Notes under the pieces: generated by a model | Databases searched by the model: none | Seen by the model: the letters and a program-made list of their open reading frames with translations, nothing else | What the model was told of the DNA's origin: nothing | Translations under genes and position numbers: made by a program | Shown: in pieces, positions 16,611 to 25,498 of the stretch | Numbering within the stretch: the first letter of the stretch is position 1 | Layout of the letters: each line of letters opens with the position of its first letter | Assembly (NCBI RefSeq): GCF_902459615.1 | Contig: NZ_CABPSA010000004.1 | Location: 186,001 to 250,000 of the forward strand | Direction of reading: 5' to 3' | DNA from: Pandoraea commovens | GTDB lineage: Bacteria > Pseudomonadota > Gammaproteobacteria > Burkholderiales > Burkholderiaceae | Length of the DNA stretch: 64,000 bases

Positions 16611-17801
16611 TCAGGCGGCGCGGCGCGTGAGCGCATCGGCGATCAGCGTGCCAAGACGCGCGACACCGATTTCGATTTTCTCGGGCGGCACCGTGACGAA
16701 CGACAGTCGAAGCGTATTAGATTGCGGCGTCCCCACATAGAAGGGCGCGCCGGGCACGAACGCGACATTCTGTGCGATCGCTTTTTCCAGCAACTGCATG
16801 GTGTCGATGCCTGCGGGCAATGTCAACCAGATGAACATGCCGCCCGCGGGTGTGGTCCACGTGGCGTCGGTCGGCATGTGATTCTTCAGCGAAGCCAGCA
16901 TGGCCTGCGCCTGTGCGGCGTAGAGCGTGCGAATCGACGGGATGTGCGTGTCGAGAAAGCCGTCCTTGACCACTTCGTACGCGATGCGTTGCGTCAGGCT
17001 GGGTGTATGCAGATCGGCAGCCTGCTTGGCCTGCACGAGCTTGGCGATCACCGCCTTCGGGCCGATGATGAAACCGAGTCGCAACCCGGGTGCGAGCACC
17101 TTGGAGAACGATCCCATGTACAGAACGTGCTCCGGTGCGAGCGACATGAGGCTCGGCAAACGCTGGCCTTCGTAATCGAGTTCGCCATAAGGATCGTCTT
17201 CGATGATGGCCAGTCCGTCGCGTTTGGCGATGGCGGCCAGCGCTTCGCGGCGTGCCATCGGCAGGCGTCGTCCCGTCGGATTCTGGAAGTTCGGCATCGC
17301 GTACAGGAAGCGTGCGCCCGCCACCAGTTCCGGCGTCAGTGCCTCGGGCAGGAGGCCGTGATCGTCGGTCGGCACCGGCACGTACTTCGGTGCGAACAGC
17401 GAAAACGATTGCAGTGCGCCGAGATAGCTCGGTGCCTCGACAAGGACGCGGCTGCCTTCGTCGATGAATATCTTGCCGATCAGATCGAGGCCTTGTTGCG
17501 AGCCGGTGGTGATTAGTACGTTCTCAGGCGCAACCGTCAGACCGTCGCGTGAGTATCGCTTGGCGACCCATTCGCGCAAGGGTGCGAAGCCTTCCGTCGC
17601 ACTGTATTGCAGTGCCGCTTGCGGCGATTCGGTCAGGACGCGATCAGCGGCGGCACGCATTTGTGCGACGGGAAACGTGGCGGGCGAGGGCAGGCCGCCA
17701 GCAAATGAAATGACGTCCGGGCGCTCGGTTACCTTGAGAATTTCGCGAATGGCCGAGCTGGTCAGATTGCGGGCGCGTTCGGAATATTGCCAATCGTGCA
17801 T
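16611..17801 (-). CDS. PLP-dependent aminotransferase, class I/II (2-aminoadipate type)
   Basis: A 396-residue fold-type I aminotransferase. The Schiff-base Lys is in YMGSFSKVLAPGLRLGF near residue 230, with NPTGRR and EDDPYGELDYEG binding PLP. The N-terminal DVISFAGGLPSPATFP and LQYSATEGFAPLREWVA blocks are typical of the LysN/2-aminoadipate/MocR-core subgroup, here without a DNA-binding domain. Exact amino donor and acceptor cannot be read from sequence. The start at 17801 gives MHDWQYSERAR, the conserved beginning; 29 further upstream codons look non-coding. Followed by the RidA gene. Confidence 0.9.
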   Translation of the reverse strand: MHDWQYSERARNLTSSAIREILKVTERPDVISFAGGLPSPATFPVAQMRAAADRVLTESPQAALQYSATEGFAPLREWVAKRYSRDGLTVAPENVLITTGSQQGLDLIGKIFIDEGSRVLVEAPSYLGALQSFSLFAPKYVPVPTDDHGLLPEALTPELVAGARFLYAMPNFQNPTGRRLPMARREALAAIAKRDGLAIIEDDPYGELDYEGQRLPSLMSLAPEHVLYMGSFSKVLAPGLRLGFIIGPKAVIAKLVQAKQAADLHTPSLTQRIAYEVVKDGFLDTHIPSIRTLYAAQAQAMLASLKNHMPTDATWTTPAGGMFIWLTLPAGIDTMQLLEKAIAQNVAFVPGAPFYVGTPQSNTLRLSFVTVPPEKIEIGVARLGTLIADALTRRAA

Positions 17802-17942
17802 GATGGTCTCGCTTTGAGAGTGCGGCCTTTTCTGAGCGGCCGCGAGTAACGAGCGTTGCGGGTGCCGGGCGCGTGAAGGCAGGCGCAACGTCAGGGGGCT
17901 GACACGTCGCGGCGCAGGGATCGCATGCGCCGCGACGTGTCG

Positions 17943-18839
17943 TCAGACCGGTTTGCCCGTGAGTCGCGAGGCGCCGATCTTCATGTTTTTGCCGAGTGCG
18001 ATGGTCAGCACGACACCGGCGGCAAACAGCCAGGTGACCGCATCGACTTGTTCGCCGAAAAAGAGGGCGGACAACGCAATCGTGAAGAAAATCTGAAGCA
18101 ATTGTACTTGGCCCACGCGCGCGATTCCGCCCATGGCGAGACCGGCATACCAGGCGAAGAAGCCGATGAATTGCGAGAAGAGGGTGACGTAGGCGAACGC
18201 GCCCCAGGCCTTGCCGCTTACAGGCCACGGCTGCTGCCATGCAAGCCAGCCGACCGGCACCAGCAACACCGGCGCGGAGACTACGAGTGCCCAGCAGATC
18301 ACTTGCCAGCCGCCCATGTCGCGCGCGAGCTTGCCGCCCTCTGCATAACCCAGCGCGCCGATGACGACGGCCAGCAGCATCAGTCCGTCCGCCGCATGCA
18401 GGCTACCGCCACCGGCGCGAAGCGCGAAGGCAACGACGAGGGCGCTGCCGAGCAGAGCAAACACCCAGAAGCCACGCGAGGGGCGTTCGCCGCCCAGCCA
18501 ATATGCGTAGATCGCGACGAAGAACGGTTGCAGGCCGTTGACCACGGCCCCGTGAGACGCGGGGATGGTTTTCATGGCCCACGCCGAGAAAACGGGGAAG
18601 GCGATGATCACGCCGAGCGAGGTGATGGCCAGGCTCTTGACTTGCGACCACGTCGGCCACGGTTCCTTGCGCCACCAGAGCAGCGCGCCCGCGAAGACGG
18701 CCGCCACCAGCGCGCGTCCCAGTCCGTTAAGCAGCGGATTGACCTCCGCCACGACGATGCGCGTCATGGGCAACGTCAGACTGAAGATGAGCACGCCGAT
18801 CAATCCGATCAGCATGCCCCGGGATTCGCGCGAATTCAT
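17943..18839 (-). CDS. EamA/DMT-family transporter
   Basis: A 298-residue inner-membrane protein with ten hydrophobic segments arranged as two EamA repeats (residues about 8-140 and 150-290). The second repeat contains FFAWYAGLAMGGIARVGQVQLLQ, and FFGEQVDAVTWLFAAGVVL is characteristic of DMT exporters. It probably exports an amino acid or related metabolite, in keeping with the neighbouring aminotransferase, but the substrate is not shown. The start at 18839 (MNSRESRGM) precedes the first helix; an open frame upstream is a shadow of the VOC gene. Confidence 0.9.
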   Translation of the reverse strand: MNSRESRGMLIGLIGVLIFSLTLPMTRIVVAEVNPLLNGLGRALVAAVFAGALLWWRKEPWPTWSQVKSLAITSLGVIIAFPVFSAWAMKTIPASHGAVVNGLQPFFVAIYAYWLGGERPSRGFWVFALLGSALVVAFALRAGGGSLHAADGLMLLAVVIGALGYAEGGKLARDMGGWQVICWALVVSAPVLLVPVGWLAWQQPWPVSGKAWGAFAYVTLFSQFIGFFAWYAGLAMGGIARVGQVQLLQIFFTIALSALFFGEQVDAVTWLFAAGVVLTIALGKNMKIGASRLTGKPV

Positions 18840-18916
18840 GGTGTCGCCTCGTGGTTCTCTGTTGCTATGTTGTCCGCCCGCCATGCACTGTGTCGGGCGT
18901 TGGGGTCGGTTGTGGC

Positions 18917-19603
18917 CTAACGCAAGGTGCGTGGGCCGTTGGGAGTTTCGATTTCTGCGGCGAGCGACGGCTCGACCAGCGTCGCTTCGACGTTGACGAG
19001 GGCATCGGCACCCAGCCACTGCAATTGTTCTGCGATCACCGTTGCCTGCGGATGGAATCCACGCAGCGTGGTGACGGCGCAATCCGCGCACGGCAGCGCA
19101 TCTGCCGGGTGTTGCGGCGAATCCCACTGGATCAGCGTAGGCAGAAGACCCTGCCCCACACCTTGCCACGACGGCAGGCTACCGTCGTCGGGCACGCCGA
19201 TCTGCCAGGTCAGTGCGCCGCGCTGCATCGCCACGACCGGCGCCAGACGTTGCGGATACTGTGCCTGCCAGCGCGGCAGCGAACGCGGACGATCGACGCG
19301 CGCCACCCAGTGCGCAAGGTACGGGCCGCGCGCGAGGCGCTCCCGAACGGTCTCGTCGTCGAGTCCGAACCAGCGCGCACGACTCGGCGCGGGGGCTTCC
19401 GGATCGATGGCGATGATCTCGAGATAGGCACCGCCCCACAGACCTAGCAAACTGTTGTGCGTGCCCATGCGCGCGTGCTTACCGCCGCGTTGCGGCACGA
19501 CGTCCGTGAGGCCAAGTTGCTCGATGACGTGCGCTTCGCCCGCTTCCAGCGTTTCTGCGGCGACGACAAGATGGTCCAGTTTCAGGGCGTGAGGTGCGGT
19601 CAT
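18917..19603 (-). CDS. VOC/glyoxalase-like domain protein
   Basis: A 228-residue protein of the Glyoxalase_3-like VOC family. The N-terminal half has LDHLVVAAETLEAGEAHV, GGKHARMGTHNSLLGL and YLEIIAID, the typical HxxH/N...E metal-site pattern; a second, diverged half carries GFHPQATVI. Reaction unknown; members include bleomycin-resistance-like and extradiol-type proteins. ATG at 19603 is chosen over an in-frame TTG at 19621. Same strand as and 77 bases upstream of the EamA gene, probably one transcription unit. Confidence 0.82.
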   Translation of the reverse strand: MTAPHALKLDHLVVAAETLEAGEAHVIEQLGLTDVVPQRGGKHARMGTHNSLLGLWGGAYLEIIAIDPEAPAPSRARWFGLDDETVRERLARGPYLAHWVARVDRPRSLPRWQAQYPQRLAPVVAMQRGALTWQIGVPDDGSLPSWQGVGQGLLPTLIQWDSPQHPADALPCADCAVTTLRGFHPQATVIAEQLQWLGADALVNVEATLVEPSLAAEIETPNGPRTLR

Positions 19604-19745
19604 GTTCGCTTCGGGCAGCAAAGACGGGCGACAAAAAACGATAGCTTACTCTGCCTGCGCGTCGATGCCGCGTCTTCCGAGGCCCGCGTCGGCAAGTCCG
19701 GCGGAGCGGTCCGCAGCACGATCTGCGCGTCCAGCGTTGCCGGAG

Positions 19746-20117
19746 TTACCCGCGCAAGAGTCGCGCTACCGTCCCGTCGGCCCGCTTCGTACGATTAGCC
19801 AGGCGCACCGCAACGTTGCGCCACACCAGCCGCAATCCGGTACCCAGTGCGCGTCCGCTGCCAGACGCGGAAAGCGTCTTTGCAGGCTGACTCACACGCA
19901 TGCGCGCGCCTTCCTGCCAAGTACCCAGCCACACGCGCTGCCCGCCGCGAATCTCGAAGCTCTCGCCTGCACGCAGCCAATGGTCGTGCGGCTCGCCTTC
20001 CACGGTGAGCCAGAGCAGGCCCTGCAACACTTGCAGCGACTGCGGCGGTTCGGCAGCCGGGCTCTGCCAGACGACAGTCTGTTCCCGGTCCAGTTCGAAG
20101 AGTCGGATTTCACGCAT
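19746..20117 (-). CDS. DUF2917 family protein
   Basis: A 123-residue protein matching the DUF2917 pattern: a cupin-like beta-rich core with LQVLQGLLWLTVEGEPHDHWLRAGESFEI and GQRVWLG. No enzymatic residues are known. The C-terminal 40 residues are basic. GGAGAC lies five bases before the ATG; an in-frame GTG at 20141 is less likely. It is divergent from a MocR-type regulator across a gap with repeated operator-like sites, and is therefore its probable target. Confidence 0.8.
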   Translation of the reverse strand: MREIRLFELDREQTVVWQSPAAEPPQSLQVLQGLLWLTVEGEPHDHWLRAGESFEIRGGQRVWLGTWQEGARMRVSQPAKTLSASGSGRALGTGLRLVWRNVAVRLANRTKRADGTVARLLRG

Positions 20118-20156
20118 GGCGGTCTCCAGTAGAGAGGACACTTTATCGGTTAACTC

Positions 20157-20200
20157 CGGTACAGTACCGATACAGATCGTGAGGTAATTCTCGGTACAGT
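20157..20200. promoter_or_regulatory. Repeated CGGTACAGT sites between DUF2917 and MocR genes
   Basis: CGGTACAGT occurs at 20157-20165 and 20192-20200, 35 bases apart on the same face of the helix (about 3.3 turns). The first copy is part of a perfect palindrome, GGTAC-A-GTACC (20158-20168), followed by a partial copy CGATACAG. Direct repeats of this kind are typical operators of MocR regulators. Confidence 0.6.
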
Positions 20201-20392
20201 TATGAGTTGACAGGGAAACTGGCTGGCGTAGAGTGGCGTTCCATGACCGGTAGGGGCAGACACTTCTATGCAGATGTGGCTGTCAACCGGGTGGGGTGCG
20301 CCGATCGCTGCCCCCGAAACAAACTGCACGCGCGGGCACGACCTGCGCGTGATGCGCATCTCGCGTGGCTTGCCGGAGCGCGACACAGGTGA

Positions 20393-21844
20393 ATGACGAT
20401 GACGACAACGAACCGCATTTCTCCGCTGATTCTTGCGGACAACGCCGCGCTGGACACCGCGCGAATGACGCTTGTCGATCAGTTGGTGCACTGGGCAAGG
20501 TTGCGTATTGAGGAGCGGGTTTTCCTGCCGGGCATGCGTATGCCGTCGATCCGTTCGCTGGCGGAAGACAAACGTGTTTCGCGTTTCTCCGTTGTCGAAG
20601 CGTATGAGCGACTGGTGGCACAGGGGTATCTCGAAGCCCGACGCGGCTCCGGTTTCTACGTACGCGAGCGACCGGTTATGCCGCCGCAAAATGCGGCTGC
20701 ACCGATGGTTACGCAAGGGCCGCTCGACGTCGCCTGGCTCGTGCGCAGCATGCTGCATCAGGTGGCGCCCGAGCGCGGCCCGGGCATGGGGTATCTGCCT
20801 GCGACGTGGCTCGACGCGGACATGATGACGTCTGCCATGCGTTCGATGAGCCGCCAGTCGAGCGCGCATCTGCTCCAGGCAGGCAATCCGCTCGGCTTTC
20901 TGCCGCTACGTGTCCAACTCCAGACGCAACTCGCGGAGCTTGAAATCGGCGCGCGGCCCGACCAGATCGTGTTGACGTCAGGGATTACGCAGGCCGTGGA
21001 CTTCTTGTTGCGGCTGTACGTACGTGCTGGCGATACGGTACTCGTCGGCGATCCGGCGTGGTTCGTCGTGTTCGGCCGTATCGCGTCACAGGGTGCCAAT
21101 ACGATAGGCGTGCCCTACACGCCGGACGGCCTCGACATGCAGGCGCTGGAGCGGCTCGTGCAGCAGCACCGTCCCAAGCTGCTCATTCTGAATTCGATTC
21201 TGCAGAACCCGACGGGCACCTCGCTGACGCCCGCCCGCGCATTCCAGATTCTCCGTCTCGCCGAGCAGTACGACTTCATGGTGCTGGAAGACGATATCTA
21301 CTGTGATTTGTGTCCGCCACATCAGCAGGTGGCACGTCTGGCAAGTCTCGATCAGCTCAAGCGCGTGATCTACCTGGGGAGCTTTTCGAAGACCCTCGCG
21401 GCGAATTTGCGTGTGGCGTTCGTCGCCTGCTCTCCGGAGTTGGCGAAGACGTTCGTCGACCACAAGATGCTGTCGGGGTCGACCACGCCGGAAATCAACG
21501 AGCGTATCGTCTACAAAGCGCTGACCGAAGGGCATTACCGACGTCACGTGGAGCGGTTGCGTACCCGTCTGGACGAGGTTCGCGACGGCGCCCGACGCAA
21601 TCTGGAGCGTATGGGGTTGCGTATGTTCGGCGAACCCACCTCAGGCATGTTCTTCTGGGCCGATACCGGCATCGACACCAACGCCATTGCGGCCGCCGGG
21701 CACGAGGCCGGTTTCCTGTTTGCGCCGGGGGCGTTGTTCTCGCCGCGTCAGGCCCCCAGCACGTGGATGCGCATGAATATCGCCTGCTGCAGCGATCCGT
21801 CCATGTTGTCATTCCTGTCGCGGCAATTGGAGTTGGCGGCATAA
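20393..21844 (+). CDS. MocR/PdxR-type GntR regulator with aminotransferase domain
   Basis: A 483-residue two-domain regulator. Residues about 25-95 form a GntR winged helix (IEERVFLPGMRMPSIRSLAEDKRVSRFSV, ARRGSGFYV). Residues about 120-480 form a fold-type I aminotransferase-like domain that binds PLP, with the Lys in YLGSFSKTLAANLRVAF and NPTGTSLTPA. MocR proteins sense PLP or an amino compound-PLP adduct and control nearby genes. Divergent from the DUF2917 gene. Two ATG codons (20393, 20399) are possible. Confidence 0.92.
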   Translation: MTMTTTNRISPLILADNAALDTARMTLVDQLVHWARLRIEERVFLPGMRMPSIRSLAEDKRVSRFSVVEAYERLVAQGYLEARRGSGFYVRERPVMPPQNAAAPMVTQGPLDVAWLVRSMLHQVAPERGPGMGYLPATWLDADMMTSAMRSMSRQSSAHLLQAGNPLGFLPLRVQLQTQLAELEIGARPDQIVLTSGITQAVDFLLRLYVRAGDTVLVGDPAWFVVFGRIASQGANTIGVPYTPDGLDMQALERLVQQHRPKLLILNSILQNPTGTSLTPARAFQILRLAEQYDFMVLEDDIYCDLCPPHQQVARLASLDQLKRVIYLGSFSKTLAANLRVAFVACSPELAKTFVDHKMLSGSTTPEINERIVYKALTEGHYRRHVERLRTRLDEVRDGARRNLERMGLRMFGEPTSGMFFWADTGIDTNAIAAAGHEAGFLFAPGALFSPRQAPSTWMRMNIACCSDPSMLSFLSRQLELAA

Positions 21845-21995
21845 AGCGGCATAAGGCTGCATGAGCCGCTGGCGACGGTGACCTGTACGCCCGTATTCGT
21901 GCGCATGCTTTGGGCTTTTGCCGGGTCTTGCCGCTTTTCCCGCCAACTTCGCCCGATCGTCAGCAAAATAGCGCTGAAATAACCTTGCTGGCGGC

Positions 21996-22024
21996 CTTGA
22001 AATGCGCGTCGCCCGTCCCTATGT
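21996..22024 (+). promoter_or_regulatory. Heat-shock (sigma-32) promoter of htpG
   Basis: CTTGAAA at 21996-22002, a 14-base spacer, and CCCTATGT at 22017-22024 match the sigma-32 consensus CTTGAAA-N13/14-CCCCATnT with one or two differences. It lies 109 bases upstream of the htpG ATG. Confidence 0.85.
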
Positions 22025-22132
22025 TCCGACCTGTACCGCCGTTGCGGCAGCGCGCGCAAGGCGCCCGGCGGCGGTCCAGGCTGACACGCCGGACATTCCA
22101 TCCATCTCACCGATTCATGAGGGTTCCCGACC

Positions 22133-24019
22133 ATGGCGCAAGAAACCATGAGCTTTCAGGCAGAAGTCAAACAGCTTCTGCAACTGATGATTCATTCGCT
22201 GTACAGCAACAAGGAAATCTTCCTGCGCGAGCTGATCTCCAATGCCTCGGATGCCGCCGACAAGCTGCGCTTCGAAGCGATCAACAACGCAGCGCTGTAC
22301 GAGCAGGATCCGGAACTCAAGATTCGCGTGTCGTTCGACAAGGACGCCCGCACCGTCACCATCGAGGACAACGGCATCGGCATGAGCCGCGATGAAGCCG
22401 TCGAGCACCTCGGCACCATTGCCAAGTCCGGCACCAAGGAATTCTTCTCGAACCTGTCCGGCGATCAGCAGAAGGACGCGGCCCTCATCGGTCAGTTCGG
22501 TGTGGGTTTCTACTCGGGCTTCATCGTCGCTGACCGCATGACGGTCGAATCGCGTCGCGCCGGGCTGCCCGCCGCGGAGGGCGTGCGCTGGTCGTCGGCA
22601 GGCGAGGGCGACTTCTCGGTCGAGACCATCGAGCGCGCGCCGCGCGGCACCGCCATCACGCTGCATCTGCGTGAGGGCGAAGACGAGTTGCTGTCGTCGT
22701 GGCAATTGCAATCGATCATCCGCAAGTATTCGGACCACATTTCGTTGCCGATCGTGATGCGCGGCGAGTCGTGGGACGAAGAAAAGCAGGCGATGGTCAC
22801 CGCCGAGACGGACGAGACCGTCAATCAGGCGAGCGCGTTGTGGACCCGCAGCAAGAGCGAGATCACCGACGAGCAATACACGCAGTTCTACCAGCACATC
22901 GCGCACGACATGCAAGCGCCGCTGGCATGGACGCACAATCGCGTAGAGGGTCGCAGCGAATATACGCAACTGCTGTACGTGCCCGGCCACGCGCCGTACG
23001 ACCTGTGGGATCGCAACTCGCAAGGTGGCCTGAAGCTGTACGTGAAGCGCGTCTTCATCATGGACGATGCGGAGCAACTCCTCCCGAACTACCTCCGCTT
23101 CGTGCGCGGGGTCGTAGATTCGGCAGATCTGCCGTTGAACGTCTCGCGAGAAATCCTTCAGGAAAGCCGCGACGTGAAGGCCATCCGCGAAGGGTGCGCG
23201 AAGCGCGTGCTCGGTCTGCTGGAAGATCTGGCAGAGAACCAGCAGGATAAGTACACGCAGTTCTGGGGCGCATTCGGTCAGGTCCTCAAGGAAGGCACGG
23301 GCGAAGACCAGGCCAACCGCGAACGCATCGCCAAGCTGCTGCGTTTTGCGAGCACGCATAACGATACGGCCGAGCAGACGGTCTCGCTGGCCGATTACGT
23401 CAGCCGCATGAAGGAAGGTCAGGACAAGATCTACTACGTGACGGCGGAGAACTGGGTGGCCGCAAGTCACAGCCCGCATCTTGAGGTGTTCCGCAAGAAG
23501 GGTGTGGAAGTGCTGCTGCTGACCGACCGTGTGGACGAATGGATGCTCTCGTACGTCCATGAGTTCGACGGCAAGGCGCTCGTGAGCGTGGCGCGCGGTG
23601 ATCTGGACCTGGGTTCGCTGGAAGATGCCAGCGAGAAGGAAGCGCAGGAGAAGACCAGCGACGACCTCAAGCCGCTCGTCGAAAAGATGAAGGAAGTGCT
23701 CGCCGACAAGGCCAAGGATGTGCGGGTGACGTTCCGTCTGACCGATTCGCCGTCGTGTCTGGTGTCCGACGAGAACGACATGAGCGGCACGCTTCAACGC
23801 CTGATGAAGGCGGCCGGTCAGAAGATGCCGGAGTTCCGTCCGATTCTCGAGATCAACCCGGAGCATGCGCTGATCAAGCGACTCACGGCCGAGAGCGCCG
23901 ACCTCTCCGACTGGACACAACTCCTGTTCGAGCAGGCGTTGCTGGCCGAAGGTGGCAATCTGGAAGATCCGGCGACGTTCGTGAAGCGTACCAACGCGTT
24001 GCTGCTGTCTGCACGTTGA
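22133..24019 (+). CDS. htpG: Molecular chaperone HtpG (Hsp90)
   Basis: The cytoplasmic Hsp90 homologue, 628 residues, a normal length. The GHKL ATPase domain shows [27 protein letters not shown] and [11 protein letters not shown]; the middle domain has [25 protein letters not shown] and [11 protein letters not shown]; the C-terminal dimerisation domain ends in [18 protein letters not shown] precedes the ATG by nine bases. A sigma-32-like promoter upstream and a strong terminator downstream make it a single-gene heat-shock unit. Confidence 0.97.
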   Translation: MAQETMSFQAEVKQLLQLMIHSLYSNKEIFLRELISNASDAADKLRFEAINNAALYEQDPELKIRVSFDKDARTVTIEDNGIGMSRDEAVEHLGTIAKSGTKEFFSNLSGDQQKDAALIGQFGVGFYSGFIVADRMTVESRRAGLPAAEGVRWSSAGEGDFSVETIERAPRGTAITLHLREGEDELLSSWQLQSIIRKYSDHISLPIVMRGESWDEEKQAMVTAETDETVNQASALWTRSKSEITDEQYTQFYQHIAHDMQAPLAWTHNRVEGRSEYTQLLYVPGHAPYDLWDRNSQGGLKLYVKRVFIMDDAEQLLPNYLRFVRGVVDSADLPLNVSREILQESRDVKAIREGCAKRVLGLLEDLAENQQDKYTQFWGAFGQVLKEGTGEDQANRERIAKLLRFASTHNDTAEQTVSLADYVSRMKEGQDKIYYVTAENWVAASHSPHLEVFRKKGVEVLLLTDRVDEWMLSYVHEFDGKALVSVARGDLDLGSLEDASEKEAQEKTSDDLKPLVEKMKEVLADKAKDVRVTFRLTDSPSCLVSDENDMSGTLQRLMKAAGQKMPEFRPILEINPEHALIKRLTAESADLSDWTQLLFEQALLAEGGNLEDPATFVKRTNALLLSAR

Positions 24020-24088
24020 TTGCATAGCGCAGACGACGGAGCCGTTTTGACGTAACGCCGTCTGCGTAGTGTTATCCGCGTAGCGATG

Positions 24089-24126
24089 AAAGCCCCCGTG
24101 ACGTAATGTCGCGGGGGCTTTTTCTT
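24089..24126 (+). terminator. Intrinsic terminator of htpG
   Basis: AAAGCCCCCG and CGGGGGCTTT form a 10-bp stem with a 13-base loop, followed by TTTTCTT. Confidence 0.88.
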
Positions 24127-24229
24127 GTCTGATGGAATCCGGCAATGGTCGGCAGGGCCTTTGTTTGCGGGGGGCGGAGTGCGCGGCAGACGGTGGCCGC
24201 GTGAGCGGCGCACCGACGCGTTGCACCTT

Positions 24230-24235
24230 TATAAT
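24230..24235 (+). promoter_or_regulatory. Consensus -10 box (TATAAT) abutting ubiC
   Basis: A perfect TATAAT ends eight bases before the ubiC ATG. If used, transcription would begin at or next to the start codon. No good -35 is seen 17 bases upstream. Confidence 0.45.
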
Positions 24236-24243
24236 GCCGAGCC

Positions 24244-24840
24244 ATGACTTTCCGATTTGATGTAAGCGGGCGGCGCTGGCAGGCTGTCCCGGCACCGGCG
24301 CTGTCGCGTCGTCACAAGGACTGGTTGACCCGGGGCGGTGCGCTCACGCGTCATTTGTCCACGCTCGGCCGCGTGAGCGTGCGGGTGGTGGCCGAACGGG
24401 TAATGCCCGCCGACGCAGATCAATGCCGTGCGATTGGCGTGCCGTTGCGTACGCCGATGTGGGCACGCGACGTCATCCTGCTGGTCGACGACGAGCCGGT
24501 CGTAGTGGCGCACAGCGTCACGCCGCTCACGCATAGCCGTTCGATCTGGCAGGCGATGCGTCGCCTGCGTACCCGTCCGCTCGCCGATCTGCTCTATCAC
24601 GATCCGACTGTCACGCGTTCCGTGCTGGTGTCCAGTCCGCTCGGCCCACGCCATCTGTTGCACGGTCGTGCGCGACGCGATGCACGGGACCCGCTCATGG
24701 GTACCAATCCGCGCGCACGGTTGTGGGCGCGTCGTTCGGTGTTCTTGCGTCACGGTGCGCCGCTGCTCGTCACTGAGGCGTTTCTGCCGCGCTTCTGGCG
24801 TCGTTTGCAAGCCTCGCATGGCGAGACGGTGAGCGATTGA
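24244..24840 (+). CDS. ubiC: Chorismate--pyruvate lyase
   Basis: Converts chorismate to 4-hydroxybenzoate and pyruvate, the first committed step of ubiquinone biosynthesis. The 198-residue product aligns in pattern with E. coli UbiC (165 residues): RWQAVPAP...KDWLTRGGALTRHL at the N-terminus, the central DVILLVDDEPVVVAHSV strand, and the conserved C-terminal LWARRSVFLRHGAPLLVTEAFLP, containing the catalytic Arg and Glu region. The ATG at 24244 is the only start that leaves the family N-terminus intact. The next gene starts five bases after its stop. Confidence 0.9.
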   Translation: MTFRFDVSGRRWQAVPAPALSRRHKDWLTRGGALTRHLSTLGRVSVRVVAERVMPADADQCRAIGVPLRTPMWARDVILLVDDEPVVVAHSVTPLTHSRSIWQAMRRLRTRPLADLLYHDPTVTRSVLVSSPLGPRHLLHGRARRDARDPLMGTNPRARLWARRSVFLRHGAPLLVTEAFLPRFWRRLQASHGETVSD

Positions 24841-24845
24841 GCGCC

Positions 24846-25382
24846 ATGCCGACGCCGTCCGCGCTCCAACTCAAACGCAACTTTCCGCCGGTGGTGGACG
24901 CCAACACGCGTGTCCTGATCCTCGGCAGTTTGCCCGGCGAGGTCTCGCTCGCGCACCAGCAGTACTACGCGCATCCACAGAATCGTTTCTGGCATCTGGT
25001 GGGCGAGGTTCTGGGCGAATCCCTGCCGACGCTGCCTTACGATGCACGCCTCGATGTGCTGCGCGCACACGGCGTGGGGCTTTGGGATGTGGTGGCAGAG
25101 GCGCGTCGCGAGGGCAGTCTCGATAGCAACATCCGCTTGCATGCGGGCAGCGACCTCGCGGGCCTGATCGGCACCTTGCCGTCGCTGCGAGCGGTCGCTT
25201 TCAATGGTGGCACCGCGGCGCGCATCGGCCAGCGTGCACTCGCCCAGGGCAACGTGCCGTTGCCGGTTGTGCTGCTACCGTCGAGCAGCCCCGCCTATAC
25301 GATCCCGTTCGCGACCAAACGCGACGCCTGGCTAGTGCTGCGGGACTGGCTGGGAACGCCGGACGTCTCATCTGCTCACTGA
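24846..25382 (+). CDS. Mismatch uracil/hypoxanthine-DNA glycosylase-like protein
   Basis: A 178-residue protein of the uracil-DNA glycosylase superfamily, in the small family annotated as DNA-deoxyinosine or mismatch uracil glycosylase (family 6). Motifs seen: RVLILGSLPGEVSLAHQQYYAHPQNRFW, the active-site block, where UDG families have G-x-PG, and LLPSSSPAYT, the second DNA-binding motif. It would remove deaminated bases in the cytoplasm. The ATG at 24846 is used; an in-frame TTG at 24837 overlaps the ubiC stop. Probably translated from the ubiC transcript. Confidence 0.85.
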   Translation: MPTPSALQLKRNFPPVVDANTRVLILGSLPGEVSLAHQQYYAHPQNRFWHLVGEVLGESLPTLPYDARLDVLRAHGVGLWDVVAEARREGSLDSNIRLHAGSDLAGLIGTLPSLRAVAFNGGTAARIGQRALAQGNVPLPVVLLPSSSPAYTIPFATKRDAWLVLRDWLGTPDVSSAH

Positions 25383-25452
25383 AGGCGACGTGAAACGTCG
25401 CGCTTGCGTAGGGGAGAACCGTGTCGCCGACAGGCGAAGCGCGTGAACCCGG

Positions 25453-25458
25453 TACAAT
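25453..25458 (+). promoter_or_regulatory. Putative -10 box (TACAAT)
   Basis: GGTACAAT lies about 40 bases before the ATG of the spermidine-synthase-like gene. The same GGTACAAT occurs before the nitroreductase gene (33133) and AGTACAAT before parE (6910), so this looks like the common -10 form here. Confidence 0.45.
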
Positions 25459-25498
25459 GCGAACCCATCGGAATATCCCGAGCAATACTGAAGGACAC

